Notes: a model not told the origin generated them from the sequence alone. Numbered from the stretch's first letter, positions 16,619 to 25,971 are shown. The stretch: 64,000 nt of DNA from Flagellimonas beolgyonensis (GCF_003992615.1 NZ_RZMY01000016.1:1-64000); one strand, 5' to 3'. Translations and numbers: made by a program.

Positions 16619-17848
16619 TTATTTATCGCTTAGTGCTACAATTGGTTTAACGTTTGCCGCTTTCATGGCCGGAATCCAACCCGCCAAAACTCCAGCAATG
16701 ATCAAGATGATGGTGGCCGTGATCACTGTGGATGCATCCACCGATGGATTACTGAAGGCCGGGGATTGTATTGTGGGCCCAATGGCAGCCAGGATCATCC
16801 ATGCGAACAACAGTCCTACAAAACCAGAGAGGGTGGTGATAAAAACCGACTCCAACAATACCAGGTTAATTATTTGATTTGGTCTTGCACCCAATGCCTT
16901 TCGCACCCCTATTTCCTTGGTTCGTTCTTTAATGGTAAAAACCATGATATTGCCAATCCCAACAATACCTGCAATCAATATCAAAAAAGCAACCCCAATC
17001 CCAATCCCATTCAATACAGCCGTAAAACTGCTGATATCATCAAAAGCCTGAGCATAATTAAATATGTAAAGGCCAGCCTGATCATCTGGATCGATCCGAT
17101 GTCTTCGCTTCAGTAAAACCTCCAGTCTATCTGAAAATTCCAGTGCTGTGGAAATATCATAGGTTGGATTGTACGTCAAAGCAATCATATTCACATCATT
17201 GGTATTCCCGTATATCCTTTGGTAGGTGGAAATGGGTGCATAAATTCGTCGTTCCGCATTATCATCACCATCATCAGTAAATATGCCAATTACCCGGAAG
17301 GGCAAATTGTTCAACTCCACAAATTTGCCCAAGGCATCCTCATCCTTAAAAAGATCTTCGGCCACCTTTCTTCCAATAACGGCCACTTTGGCCTTGTTCA
17401 CGATATCGGCCTCGTTTACATACCTGCCGGCAACAACCAATGTTTTTTCAATGGCCTGGTGATCTGGGCTTGTCGCTTGAATCTGATAGGATCCGGTTTC
17501 ACTTTTATATCTCGCAGCTGCATTCGCGTAATATCTGGCACTGATGTATTCCACATCCTCAGGAAAACTTTTTTTGATGTATTCAACATCATCGTTCTTC
17601 AATTGGATACGGCGACCAGCTTCAAAGCCACCATAAGCTTTGGAGGTTACACCAGGCCGTACAAAAATGGAATTGGTGGCGTCGTCATTGAACTGATTGT
17701 AAAAACCGTTCTGCATCCCATTGACGGAAGCCAACAACATCACCAAAATGAAGATGGCCCACCCCACTGAAAAACCCGTAAGGAACGTCCTTAGCTTATT
17801 GGTCTTGATGGTATTGAAAATCTCTTGCCAAATGTCGCGATCAAACAT
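16619..17848 (-). CDS. MacB-type ABC permease, subunit A of downstream module
   Basis: A 409-residue MacB_PCD/FtsX permease: N-terminal helix after [11 protein letters not shown], periplasmic domain with GVTSKAYGG and GRRIQLK, then three C-terminal helices with ERTKEIGVRKALGARP. Its start overlaps the end of the ATPase gene by eight bases, so translation is probably coupled. Its closest relative here is 21071-22315, which shares NKLRTFLTG, GVTSK-Y-G and GRRIQL. Two non-identical permeases per module suggest a heterodimer. Confidence 0.92.
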   Translation of the reverse strand: MFDRDIWQEIFNTIKTNKLRTFLTGFSVGWAIFILVMLLASVNGMQNGFYNQFNDDATNSIFVRPGVTSKAYGGFEAGRRIQLKNDDVEYIKKSFPEDVEYISARYYANAAARYKSETGSYQIQATSPDHQAIEKTLVVAGRYVNEADIVNKAKVAVIGRKVAEDLFKDEDALGKFVELNNLPFRVIGIFTDDGDDNAERRIYAPISTYQRIYGNTNDVNMIALTYNPTYDISTALEFSDRLEVLLKRRHRIDPDDQAGLYIFNYAQAFDDISSFTAVLNGIGIGVAFLILIAGIVGIGNIMVFTIKERTKEIGVRKALGARPNQIINLVLLESVFITTLSGFVGLLFAWMILAAIGPTIQSPAFSNPSVDASTVITATIILIIAGVLAGWIPAMKAANVKPIVALSDK

Positions 17849-18542
17849 ACTGCTCTGCCCTTACTTGTTCGATTTTTTTATCCTCTACGATCACACCATC
17901 CTTTAGGTGCACAATACGCTTGCACATGTGTGCAATGTCTTCTTCGTGGGTAACCACCAAAATAGTGTTGCCCTCATCGTTTATTTTCTGGATCAAAGCC
18001 ATTACTTCATAGGAGGTCTTACTGTCCAAGGCACCTGTTGGCTCATCGGCCAATAACACTTTTGGCTCCGCTGCCATGGCACGTGCAATGGCCACCCGTT
18101 GTTTCTGTCCGCCGGAAAGCTCGCTGGGCAAATGGTGCGCCCAAGGCTTCAATCCCACTTTATCCAAATATTGCATGGCCTTTTCCTGACGTTCTTTTCT
18201 GGGCACTTTTTGGTAGTACAATGGTAAGGCCACATTTTCCAATGCGCTCTTATAATTGATCAGGTTAAAGGATTGGAAAACGAAACCCAAAAACTTGTTT
18301 CGGTATAGGGCCGCTTTGGTCTCACTTAGGTTTTTGATCGGAACGCCATCCAAAGTATATTCCCCCGAATCGGCACCGTCCAGCATTCCCAAAATGTTCA
18401 AAAGGGTAGACTTACCCGAACCTGAAGATCCCATAATGGCGACCAACTCCCCGTCCTCTATATTAAAATTGATCCCTTTCAAGACATGAAGGGAGTTGCT
18501 ACCCATTTTATAGGATTTATGAAGATCTTTGATTTCTATCAT
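17841..18542 (-). CDS. ABC transporter ATPase, MacB/LolD type
   Basis: A 233-residue ATP-binding subunit with Walker [10 protein letters not shown] (38-46), Q-loop FQSFNLI, signature [16 protein letters not shown], Walker [13 protein letters not shown] and the switch His in VVTHEED. This is the LolD/MacB branch, which drives mechanotransmission exporters. It is the only ATPase gene in a cluster of four permeases and lies between the two permease/adaptor modules, so it probably energises both. Confidence 0.95.
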   Translation of the reverse strand: MIEIKDLHKSYKMGSNSLHVLKGINFNIEDGELVAIMGSSGSGKSTLLNILGMLDGADSGEYTLDGVPIKNLSETKAALYRNKFLGFVFQSFNLINYKSALENVALPLYYQKVPRKERQEKAMQYLDKVGLKPWAHHLPSELSGGQKQRVAIARAMAAEPKVLLADEPTGALDSKTSYEVMALIQKINDEGNTILVVTHEEDIAHMCKRIVHLKDGVIVEDKKIEQVRAEQYV

Positions 18543-18651
18543 GATTGGTTATGTTAGCTATCGATTTTTAACCTCTTGCTTGTTAGACCTACAAGTTGTT
18601 AAAATGTTACAGCAATTGTTTAAATATTTTGTTAAATGATTGATTAACCGA

Positions 18652-19752
18652 TTATTCCTCAGCCAAAGCGTTCCAGATTTTTACTTTATCACTTGCCGAC
18701 AGGCCAGATTTGACCTCCACGAAAATGCCATCGCTCACACCCAATTCCACCTCACGACGCTCAAATTGTTGGGGGGCCGTTTCCACTTCCACAAAGGGCT
18801 TTTTGGATTCATCATCAAATTGCACCAAAGCTTCTTTTATGGCCAACACACCATCAGCCCGTGCCAAAATAATGGATGCGTTGGCACTTAAGCCGGCCCG
18901 TATGAACGTGGTGTCATGTTTGGTGAGGCTGCCCTTTATTTCAAACTGGATAGCACCGTTCTCTTCTTTTCCCTTTGGGGCGATATAATCCAGAATGGCA
19001 TCAAAAACCTTGTTTTCTATGGCACCGACCGTAATTTCCAAAGGAAGGTCTTCCTTGATCTTTCCTACTTCGGACTCGTCCACCTTTCCTTCAAAGATCA
19101 TTTTATCCACATCGGCAATAGCGGCAATGGTGGTACCCTCGTTAAAGTTGTTGCTTTCGATTACCTGGTTGCCGACCTCCACGGGCACTTCGAGTACCAT
19201 ACCACTTACCGTGGCGCGGATCATGGTATTGGCCGCATTGCTCAAGCCACTGGTGGTACCGGTTTTTACAATATCATACCGCTTGTTGGCAGCAGCATAG
19301 GCTTGTTTCGCTTGATCGTACGATACTTGGGCGCGTTCCATGTCGGCCTTGGAGATCACTCCTTTCCCGAACAAAGTGGATTGCCGTTCAAAATTGCGCT
19401 TTTGATCATCCAGACTAATTTTGGCCTCATCAATTGCATTCTTGGCATCGTTCAACGCAGAAAGATTGGGCACGACCTTGATACGGGCCAACAGGTCGCC
19501 GGATTTGACATAATCGCCACCTTCCACAAAAATTTCTTCGATCACCCCAGAAATATTGGGTTTAATTAATACTTCCTCCAAGGGAAGAATACTACCTGTT
19601 GCCACTGCTTTTTTCACAATGGTCTGGGTGGATGGGGTCTCGGTTTGGTACACGATCGGGTCTTCCGCATTTTTTTGGTAGAGATAGTACATGGAGCCAC
19701 CGAACACGATCACGATGAGCAACAAGATGACAATGGTTACCGATTTTTTCAT
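18652..19752 (-). CDS. MacA-like periplasmic adaptor, upstream copy
   Basis: A 366-residue membrane fusion protein with an N-terminal anchor (about 4-24), lipoyl halves (SGVIEEIFVEGGDYVKSGDL and ATVSGMVLEVPVEVGN), a helical hairpin and beta domains (DKMIFEGKVDESEVGKI). It is paralogous along its full length to the adaptor at 14212-15324. A 109-base gap separates it from the downstream ATPase gene, enough for an internal promoter, though I see no TAnnTTTG box there. Confidence 0.92.
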   Translation of the reverse strand: MKKSVTIVILLLIVIVFGGSMYYLYQKNAEDPIVYQTETPSTQTIVKKAVATGSILPLEEVLIKPNISGVIEEIFVEGGDYVKSGDLLARIKVVPNLSALNDAKNAIDEAKISLDDQKRNFERQSTLFGKGVISKADMERAQVSYDQAKQAYAAANKRYDIVKTGTTSGLSNAANTMIRATVSGMVLEVPVEVGNQVIESNNFNEGTTIAAIADVDKMIFEGKVDESEVGKIKEDLPLEITVGAIENKVFDAILDYIAPKGKEENGAIQFEIKGSLTKHDTTFIRAGLSANASIILARADGVLAIKEALVQFDDESKKPFVEVETAPQQFERREVELGVSDGIFVEVKSGLSASDKVKIWNALAEE

Positions 19753-19788
19753 TTTAGTCCTTTATTTATTTTGATTGATTTTTCACTT

Positions 19789-21045
19789 TTATTCTGTTCG
19801 TAACGCCTCAATGGGCCTAACCCTTATCGCACTCTGTGCGGGAATGAAACCAGCCAACAGCCCGGATACCATTAAAATGGTCAAAGCGCCCGACACAACA
19901 CCTACACTCACACTGGGGCTCATGAACATATCCACAGGCCCCACACTGTCCAACAGCGAGTTGATTCCGAAAATGACCAACGAGCCGAAAATAATCCCAA
20001 CCATGCCCGATATCAGCGTAAGGAAAATGGATTCCATCAGAATCTGTTTTTTGATGGACCAAGGTTGTTCGCCCAGCGCCCTACGGATGCCTATTTCCTT
20101 GGTGCGTTCCTTAACCACAATGAGCATAATGTTACTGACACCGATGATACCCGAAAGCAAGACCATAATACCCACGATGTAGGCCACCGCTTTTAGCGCG
20201 CCAAAAAGACTTTCCACACGGTTGTATTGCTCGTACAGATCAAAATAACCAACCGCACGGGTATCCTCGGGATGTACCTTGTGCCTTTCCTTCATCACAC
20301 TGACAATTTTATCCTTCAATACCGAAATGGAACTGCCATCATTGGCCGTAATCGCCATCCACCCGACATCTTCACCCCTGTTAAAGGCTTGGGAAAACGA
20401 AGTAAAAGGCACAAAAATTTCCTTTTGACCTTCCTCCCCACCTCCGCTATTGTTCTTTTTATAGGTACCAATAACCATGAAGTTCACCCCTTGGATTTTG
20501 ATATAAGTCCCCAGCGGATCCTCATCTTTATCGTATAAATCGTTCTTGACCCCCAATCCAATTATGGCCACTTTCCGTTTTTCGGTGATGTCGTTGTAGT
20601 TCAAAAACCGGCCAGAGGTCACTGCCATGGGATCTTGATTGATGATTTCAGGATAATCGCCATACACGTTGTAGGCACCCGTCCGGATACCACGCACCAC
20701 ATTATTGTTGCCACCAAAACCACCCAATTGGTTTCTTGGGGAAATAAAACGAAGGTTGGGCACATTGTCTCGAATCGCCTGCACATCACTGATTTTGAAC
20801 TCGAATCGTCTGCCCTGTGGCAATCCTTCGTAGGCCCTGGTGGTGGCCCGGGTCCACATGAACATGGTGTTGGTGGCTATATCGCCGAAATCCTTTTTTA
20901 TGCCATTTTCAAGACCCTTCCCTGCTGCCAACAATACAATAAGAATAAAGATGCCCCAGCAGACGCCAAAGGCCGTGAAGATTGTGCGCCAAACGTTGCT
21001 CGTTAGCACCTCCAAGATTTCCCGCCATCTATCTTTATTAAACAT
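19789..21045 (-). CDS. MacB-type ABC permease, subunit B of upstream module
   Basis: A 418-residue MacB_PCD/FtsX permease without ATPase domain. It has an N-terminal helix after MFNKDRWREILEVL, a periplasmic domain with LPQGRRFEFK, three C-terminal helices with ERTKEIGIRRALGEQP, and a VRPIEALRTE ending. It resembles 15360-16616 more than its neighbour 21071-22315, consistent with duplication of an ordered A-B pair. Confidence 0.92.
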   Translation of the reverse strand: MFNKDRWREILEVLTSNVWRTIFTAFGVCWGIFILIVLLAAGKGLENGIKKDFGDIATNTMFMWTRATTRAYEGLPQGRRFEFKISDVQAIRDNVPNLRFISPRNQLGGFGGNNNVVRGIRTGAYNVYGDYPEIINQDPMAVTSGRFLNYNDITEKRKVAIIGLGVKNDLYDKDEDPLGTYIKIQGVNFMVIGTYKKNNSGGGEEGQKEIFVPFTSFSQAFNRGEDVGWMAITANDGSSISVLKDKIVSVMKERHKVHPEDTRAVGYFDLYEQYNRVESLFGALKAVAYIVGIMVLLSGIIGVSNIMLIVVKERTKEIGIRRALGEQPWSIKKQILMESIFLTLISGMVGIIFGSLVIFGINSLLDSVGPVDMFMSPSVSVGVVSGALTILMVSGLLAGFIPAQSAIRVRPIEALRTE

Positions 21046-21070
21046 CGTTGGTTGTTGGTTTTATAGTTTC

Positions 21071-22315
21071 TTATTCATCCCGAAGGGATTCTATGACCTT
21101 CACTTTTGCCGCACGATAGGCTGGCACAAATCCTGCCAGGGTACCTGCTACGATCAATACGAGCACGGTTGAGAAGGCTACATTAAAATTCACGGATGGA
21201 TTCAAAACGTAATCGACCTCAATATTGGGTCCGACCAGTTCCAATAATGCCATACTAAAAATAAGTCCGCCAAACCCGGATATAGCTGTTACAAAAATGG
21301 CTTCGTGCAAGATCATTCCGATGATGGACCAAGGTTTGGCCCCGAGTGCCTTTCTGATTCCAATTTCCCGGGTGCGTTCCTTCACCACGATCATCATGAT
21401 GTTGCTCACACCCACCACTCCGGCAATGATGGTACAAATGCCCACAAACCAGAAAAATAATTTGATGTTATTGGTAAGGCCGTAGTACCTTTTGGCCTCT
21501 TCCATGGCACTCCATACCTCCAAAGCACTGCTGTCCTCTGGGTCGATGGTGTGCACCTGTTGCAAGTATTCCTTAAGCCCATTTTTGAAGTTGATGGCCT
21601 GGGCCACTGCCTGATCAAAATTATCGACGGGCGGGAGCGTAAAGGACATGTTGTTTACCCGGTTTCCTCCATTGAACGCTTTTTGTGCGGTGGTAATTGG
21701 AATATAGATACGCTCTTCTTCCCGTTCCTCCATTTCCTTGAACACTCCAATTACCTTGAAAGGTATACCTGAAATGTCTATAAACTCCCCAATGGGCGTA
21801 TCGACCTCATGGAAAACATCTTTTTTGATCTTATTGCCGATGATGGCCACTTTTCCGGCACTTATTTCATCCTGATAGTTGATAAACCGACCTTCCAGCA
21901 TGGAGGCATTTTCGATAAATTGAAAATCTGCGGCAACACCCTGCACACCATAGATCAAGGCCTCTTTGCCATAATTAACGGTTATACCGCGAACAAAGAT
22001 GCGCGAGGAGCCATATTCAATATCACTTTTGAACATGGCATCGGCATTGTTATAATTTTCGTTTACCAGTTGAATACGCCGGCCAGGATTGAGCCCTTTG
22101 TATTCTTTGGAAGTTACCCCAGGCCATACCCATATACTAGTGGAGGCATCTTCTTTGAATTCATGCTCGATTCCATTGCGCATGCCTTGCCCAAAACCCA
22201 AAAGAATTACCAAAATGAAGATACCGGAGGCCACGGAAAGCCCGGTTAAAAAAGTGCGGAGTTTGTTCTTTCGTATGGTGTCAAAGATTTCTTGCCACCG
22301 CTCCAAGTCGAACAT
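21071..22315 (-). CDS. MacB-type ABC permease, subunit A of upstream module
   Basis: A 414-residue MacB_PCD/FtsX permease that leads the export operon. It has an N-terminal helix after MFDLERWQEIFDTI, a periplasmic domain with GVTSKEYKG and GRRIQL, and C-terminal helices with ERTREIGIRKALGAKP. A 102-base gap separates it from the small-protein gene upstream; no clear promoter box is visible there, so read-through from the oxidase-assembly genes is possible. Confidence 0.92.
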   Translation of the reverse strand: MFDLERWQEIFDTIRKNKLRTFLTGLSVASGIFILVILLGFGQGMRNGIEHEFKEDASTSIWVWPGVTSKEYKGLNPGRRIQLVNENYNNADAMFKSDIEYGSSRIFVRGITVNYGKEALIYGVQGVAADFQFIENASMLEGRFINYQDEISAGKVAIIGNKIKKDVFHEVDTPIGEFIDISGIPFKVIGVFKEMEEREEERIYIPITTAQKAFNGGNRVNNMSFTLPPVDNFDQAVAQAINFKNGLKEYLQQVHTIDPEDSSALEVWSAMEEAKRYYGLTNNIKLFFWFVGICTIIAGVVGVSNIMMIVVKERTREIGIRKALGAKPWSIIGMILHEAIFVTAISGFGGLIFSMALLELVGPNIEVDYVLNPSVNFNVAFSTVLVLIVAGTLAGFVPAYRAAKVKVIESLRDE

Positions 22316-22417
22316 GGGTTAGCGATTTTTGATTGATGAAATACGCAGGCGTACATCTATTAGATGAAAAAAATCGCAAAATGTTACACTAAAACCGCAA
22401 AAAAGTTGAGGAATGGT

Positions 22418-22630
22418 TTACCCTCTCATCTTTCTGTAGATAAAATAAAAAAGTCCGGCCACCAAAACATAAGGAAGGGCCATGAGATATACAATGCCAT
22501 TGTTGATACCCTGAGCTGTTTTTCCATCGGCCTCGCTCTCCACCACGGCCCTGCACATGGCACACTGGGCCTCTGCCAAAGACGGAAGAAGCAAGAGCAA
22601 AACAACAACCAACAAGAGCTTTCGGTTCAT
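22418..22630 (-). CDS. Small exported membrane protein with CxxC
   Basis: A 70-residue protein of unknown function. A signal peptide (about 1-22, leucine-rich, ending AEAQ) is followed at once by Cys23-Ala-Met-Cys26, a short polar stretch and one membrane helix (about 47-65) with a basic tail. The ATG lies four bases after the DUF420 stop codon, so it belongs to the SCO/DUF420 operon. A CxxC just outside the membrane next to SCO suggests copper or thiol chemistry in oxidase assembly; this is inference only. Short length and lack of a named domain limit certainty, but operon position and a clean signal peptide support a real gene. Confidence 0.75.
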   Translation of the reverse strand: MNRKLLLVVVLLLLLPSLAEAQCAMCRAVVESEADGKTAQGINNGIVYLMALPYVLVAGLFYFIYRKMRG

Positions 22631-22634
22631 GGCT

Positions 22635-23171
22635 TTAGAATTGATAGTAGGGGGAAATCATCAGATACACGATAACACCGGTAACTGCCACATATAACCA
22701 AATGGGGAAAGTGTATTTTGCCCAAATTCTGTGGCTCTCGAAATCGTCCAAATAGACCTTCGAATAGGTGATCAATACTAAAGGGATTACCGAGATGGAC
22801 AGAACGATGTGTGTCATCAAAATAAAATAATACACATATTTCCAAAAACCATCGCCTCCGTAAATGGTAGTTTCCGAAGTCATGTGATAGGCAACGTACA
22901 TTACCAAGAAAAGAGCGGAAAGTACAATGTTGGTGGTCATTAATTTTTGGTGCAGGGATTCCTTGCCATTTTTAATGGCAACCACTGCCACAACCAACAA
23001 AATGGCCGTAATGCCATTTATAGTGGCATATATTGGTGGTAGAAAAGATAGCGGTTTTGCATTGGGTATCTTATACCCAAACAACAATGCCACAACCAAT
23101 GGAATCGCAATGGAAATCACTGTGATCCATTTGTTGAATTTTTTTTCCCTTAAAGAAATTTCCTCGGTCAT
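22635..23171 (-). CDS. DUF420 membrane protein
   Basis: A 178-residue protein with five predicted membrane helices matching DUF420, the family of B. subtilis YozB/CtaM. CtaM is needed for function of heme A-type oxidases. Conserved histidines lie in LHQKLMTTNIV, MYVAYHMT and MTHIVLSI. Its ATG overlaps the SCO stop codon by four bases (ATGA), implying coupled translation. Context with SCO and oxidase subunits supports a role in oxidase maturation. Confidence 0.88.
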   Translation of the reverse strand: MTEEISLREKKFNKWITVISIAIPLVVALLFGYKIPNAKPLSFLPPIYATINGITAILLVVAVVAIKNGKESLHQKLMTTNIVLSALFLVMYVAYHMTSETTIYGGDGFWKYVYYFILMTHIVLSISVIPLVLITYSKVYLDDFESHRIWAKYTFPIWLYVAVTGVIVYLMISPYYQF

Positions 23172-23911
23172 TCTGCCAATAGTTTTTTAATGTCCTCTTT
23201 TAAAATGGTAATCTGCTGGGATTCACCTTCATCATTTACTCCCTGCTTTTCTGTTATGGTTCCGCGGTAATAAATTAATGGGTTACCGAACTGATCCTCA
23301 CGGGAACGAATATACCCATTTTTGTCCACCAATGCGAACATCCCTGAGTGCTCAAAACCTCCCGGAGCATCCTGTTCCTCACTGGCATAGATATAAAATC
23401 CTTCTTGAGCCAATTGATATATTTTGTCCCTGTCGCCAGTCATTAAATGCCAGTTTGCATTGGTAATACCATACTTTTTGGCATACTTTTTCAATATTGA
23501 AGGGGTATCATATCTTGGATTGATGGTAAAGGAGGCTACTCCGAAATCTTCCTCCGTTTGAAACATTTGCTCTATGGCGACCAAATTCTCGGTCATTATC
23601 GGACAAATGGTGGGGCAGGTAGTGAAGAAAAATTCTACTACATACACTTTGCCCAAATAATCGGTGTTGGTTACCAACACACTGTCTTGGTCATAAAATG
23701 CAAAATCGGGCACTTTTCGTTTTTTTCCGTCGTTGACCACAAAGGCCAATGGCTTGTGCTGCATTCCTGTGCTCATACGGTCATTTTCGACCATGGTACC
23801 TCCCTTTATCCGCTTGGTTATTTCGTAAACGGCAAAGGTGCCGAACAATAAAATGATCGCGGACACCCACACGTAGGTATACTTCTTTTTACTATTTGCT
23901 CCTGTTGGCAT
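23168..23911 (-). CDS. SCO1/SenC family copper protein
   Basis: A 247-residue membrane-anchored thioredoxin-fold protein (anchor about 13-31). It has the copper site of SCO proteins: Cys99-Pro-Thr-Ile-Cys103 (TTCPTICPIM) and His188 (FEHSGMF). SCO delivers copper to the CuA centre of oxidase subunit II (48537-49595) or keeps its thiols reduced. It overlaps the downstream DUF420 gene by four bases and the upstream SCO-like gene by 20. Confidence 0.93.
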   Translation of the reverse strand: MPTGANSKKKYTYVWVSAIILLFGTFAVYEITKRIKGGTMVENDRMSTGMQHKPLAFVVNDGKKRKVPDFAFYDQDSVLVTNTDYLGKVYVVEFFFTTCPTICPIMTENLVAIEQMFQTEEDFGVASFTINPRYDTPSILKKYAKKYGITNANWHLMTGDRDKIYQLAQEGFYIYASEEQDAPGGFEHSGMFALVDKNGYIRSREDQFGNPLIYYRGTITEKQGVNDEGESQQITILKEDIKKLLAE

Positions 23912-24524
23912 TGTTCTTTTTTAAAGCAAGGCGATACTCGGCCAAGATAATCTTGACATCGTCCACCATTTTATTATTGAGTTCGGCTACGGAAGTTGTA
24001 TCAAAACCGTATTTAAGGCCTTCATCCTCATCGTCTTCCCTACCTCTAAGATTACGCTCTTTATCAATTATAAAAACATAAGGAGTCGCCAAATTATCAT
24101 CAAGGGAAAGATTGGTACCCAAGCTCTGAAAGAGGTCTTCAATCTGTTCCGAGGAACCAAATGTAAAATTCCATTTATCCACTTCCGATAATTCACCCAA
24201 TTCCTTTTTTAGGGCCGCCGCTTTTTCTTCATTGCCATGGGTCACGACCATTATCACTTGAAAGTCGTTAAAATCACCGAAGCGCTTGTAAATTTTTTGA
24301 TTGAGATTGAAGGCATTTCCTTTTTTGGCGTTCACATCATTTCCCAAAAATCCTAGAATGGTAATTTTACCATCAAGAACCAGGCTCCCGTCCAGTTCGG
24401 ATACATCGGAGACATTTTCTGTCAGTACCGGTAGCTTTCCGAAGTTGTTTACCCCCGAGGCAAAAAAGAGATAGGCCACAATGGGAAACACAAAAAGGAT
24501 AACAAGAACTACAGTTTTTTTCAT
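23892..24524 (-). CDS. Cysteine-free SCO/thioredoxin-like membrane protein
   Basis: A 210-residue protein with an N-terminal membrane anchor (about 4-22) and a thioredoxin-like fold: a strand ITILGFLGND where SCO has its metal site, then VIMVVTHGNEEKAAALKK, LATPYVFIIDKERNLRGRED and a C-terminal helix. There is no cysteine in the whole protein, so the copper and redox motif is absent. The 3' end overlaps the SCO gene by 20 bases. It may be a diverged SCO paralogue that lost metal binding and serves as a partner or chaperone; no function is established by the sequence. Confidence 0.78.
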   Translation of the reverse strand: MKKTVVLVILFVFPIVAYLFFASGVNNFGKLPVLTENVSDVSELDGSLVLDGKITILGFLGNDVNAKKGNAFNLNQKIYKRFGDFNDFQVIMVVTHGNEEKAAALKKELGELSEVDKWNFTFGSSEQIEDLFQSLGTNLSLDDNLATPYVFIIDKERNLRGREDDEDEGLKYGFDTTSVAELNNKMVDDVKIILAEYRLALKKNNANRSK

Positions 24525-24540
24525 AGCATTCTCAACTGTA

Positions 24541-24548
24541 CAAAAATA
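24541..24548 (-). promoter_or_regulatory. Candidate promoter box for SCO-like operon
   Basis: The minus strand reads TATTTTTG (TAnnTTTG) 16 bases before the ATG of the SCO-like gene and immediately after the terminator of the subunit IV gene. No -33 TTG is clear. Confidence 0.4.
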
Positions 24549-24549
24549 A

Positions 24550-24577
24550 AAAAAGACGGTATGAAAACCGTCTTTTT
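24550..24577 (-). terminator. Terminator after oxidase subunit IV gene
   Basis: A perfect 11-bp inverted repeat, AAAAAGACGGT and ACCGTCTTTTT, with a 6-base loop and a T-rich run downstream on the minus strand. It separates the subunit III/IV unit from the SCO unit. Confidence 0.9.
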
Positions 24578-24594
24578 ATGCTGTTAATAGTTTC

Positions 24595-24978
24595 TTAGAA
24601 ATTCCAGGTTACAAACCCGTCCTTGTAAACGTTGTAGATATAATCCGCTTCAAATAGCAGGATAAATATCAAATAACAGATCAAGAACACGGGCGTCCAA
24701 ACGATAACCCTTCGCAATGCGGTTTTCTCGTCACGCAAGTGCATAAAATCCCATGCAATGTAGTATGCTTTTACCAAGGTAAGGGCGATGAATATCCAGT
24801 TCAACAATTTCATCCCCAAAATGTGGCTATGTGTTAGCGCATGTGGTTTCACGATACCCAGTGCTACCTCGACCGTTGTTACGATGGAAAGGAAAATAAG
24901 AACACCCCAAATTTTTTGAACGTTGGACTTAAATTTCAACAGTCCCCTAAAAATCTCAAGTTTGTGTGCGTGTGCCAT
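24595..24978 (-). CDS. Cytochrome c oxidase subunit IV family protein
   Basis: A 127-residue protein with three predicted membrane helices (about 22-42, 53-73, 87-110) matching the prokaryotic subunit IV (COX4_pro) family, a small non-catalytic subunit packed beside subunits I and III. The motif THSHILGMKLLNW and the following helix fit. It lies 15 bases downstream of the long subunit III gene and is followed by a strong terminator. Confidence 0.87.
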   Translation of the reverse strand: MAHAHKLEIFRGLLKFKSNVQKIWGVLIFLSIVTTVEVALGIVKPHALTHSHILGMKLLNWIFIALTLVKAYYIAWDFMHLRDEKTALRRVIVWTPVFLICYLIFILLFEADYIYNVYKDGFVTWNF

Positions 24979-24993
24979 TTATAATCGATGTTT

Positions 24994-25971
24994 TTAAACC
25001 AAATAAAAGAATGTAAATACGAATACCCATACCAAATCCACAAAGTGCCAGTAGAGTCCAACCTTTTCCACCATTTCGTAATGACCCCTACGCTCGTAGG
25101 TGCCCAAGATTACGTTGAAGAAAATGATGATGTTGATCACTACCCCGGAGAATACGTGGAATCCGTGGAATCCGGTGATAAAGAAAAAGAAATCGGCAAA
25201 TAGTCGGTTTCCGTATTCGTTGTGTATAAGATTTGCGCCTTCCACCACTTGGACAGCATTATTGATCTGCGCCAAAGACTGTGCACGGTCCAAAACCGTT
25301 TTCTCGCCCTCATCGTTCAATTGCTCGGTCCTGATCAGGATGTTCGGATTGGCCTTGAAACCTTCCACCACCTCATTCAATGAAAATGAAGTTTTGTACC
25401 CTTCACTCTGGAACCAAATGCCTTCATTGCTCATATGTTTTACACGTTCTTCCGGCAATTCGGTGGTAAAGTCTGCCAAGGCAGCCCTTTTTCCTGTTTC
25501 CGCATCAACAAACTGAAGGATTCTTCCCGCCTTTGTTTCCAACGCTCCGTAATCGCCTTTAATGAAAGTTGCCCATTCCCAAGCCTGTGACCCGACGAAG
25601 ATCAAACCGCCAATCACGGTAAGGAACATGTAAAGAATTACCTTTTTTTGTTTCATATTATGGCCTGCATCCACGGCAAGTACCATGGTAACGGACGACA
25701 TGATCAGAATAAAGGTCATGAAGGCCACATAGTACATGGGTGCATCCACACCATGTAAAAATGGGAAGTGGGTAAACACTTCATCGGCAATGGGCCATGA
25801 TTCGATGAACTTAAACCTTGAAAAACCGTATGCCACCAAGAACCCAGAAAAGGTCAGGGCATCCGAGATGATAAAGAACCACATCATCATTTTTCCATAG
25901 CTTGCGCCGAGTGGTCGATTTCCGCCTCCCCAAACGCTGTCTTCTGTACCGGTCGTTACCGTTGCATCCAT
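24994..25971 (-). CDS. Cytochrome c oxidase subunit III, long form with loop insertion
   Basis: A 325-residue subunit III. Membrane helices in about residues 25-145 and 255-325 carry family motifs (FFFFITGFHGFHVFSGV and YWHFVDLVWVFVF). Between them is a hydrophilic insertion of about 100 residues (about 140-245) with no counterpart in compact subunit III proteins. Subunit III stabilises proton uptake in subunit I. A compact subunit III gene lies just upstream, so the oxidase may carry two such subunits or use them as alternatives. Confidence 0.9.
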   Translation of the reverse strand: MDATVTTGTEDSVWGGGNRPLGASYGKMMMWFFIISDALTFSGFLVAYGFSRFKFIESWPIADEVFTHFPFLHGVDAPMYYVAFMTFILIMSSVTMVLAVDAGHNMKQKKVILYMFLTVIGGLIFVGSQAWEWATFIKGDYGALETKAGRILQFVDAETGKRAALADFTTELPEERVKHMSNEGIWFQSEGYKTSFSLNEVVEGFKANPNILIRTEQLNDEGEKTVLDRAQSLAQINNAVQVVEGANLIHNEYGNRLFADFFFFITGFHGFHVFSGVVINIIIFFNVILGTYERRGHYEMVEKVGLYWHFVDLVWVFVFTFFYLV

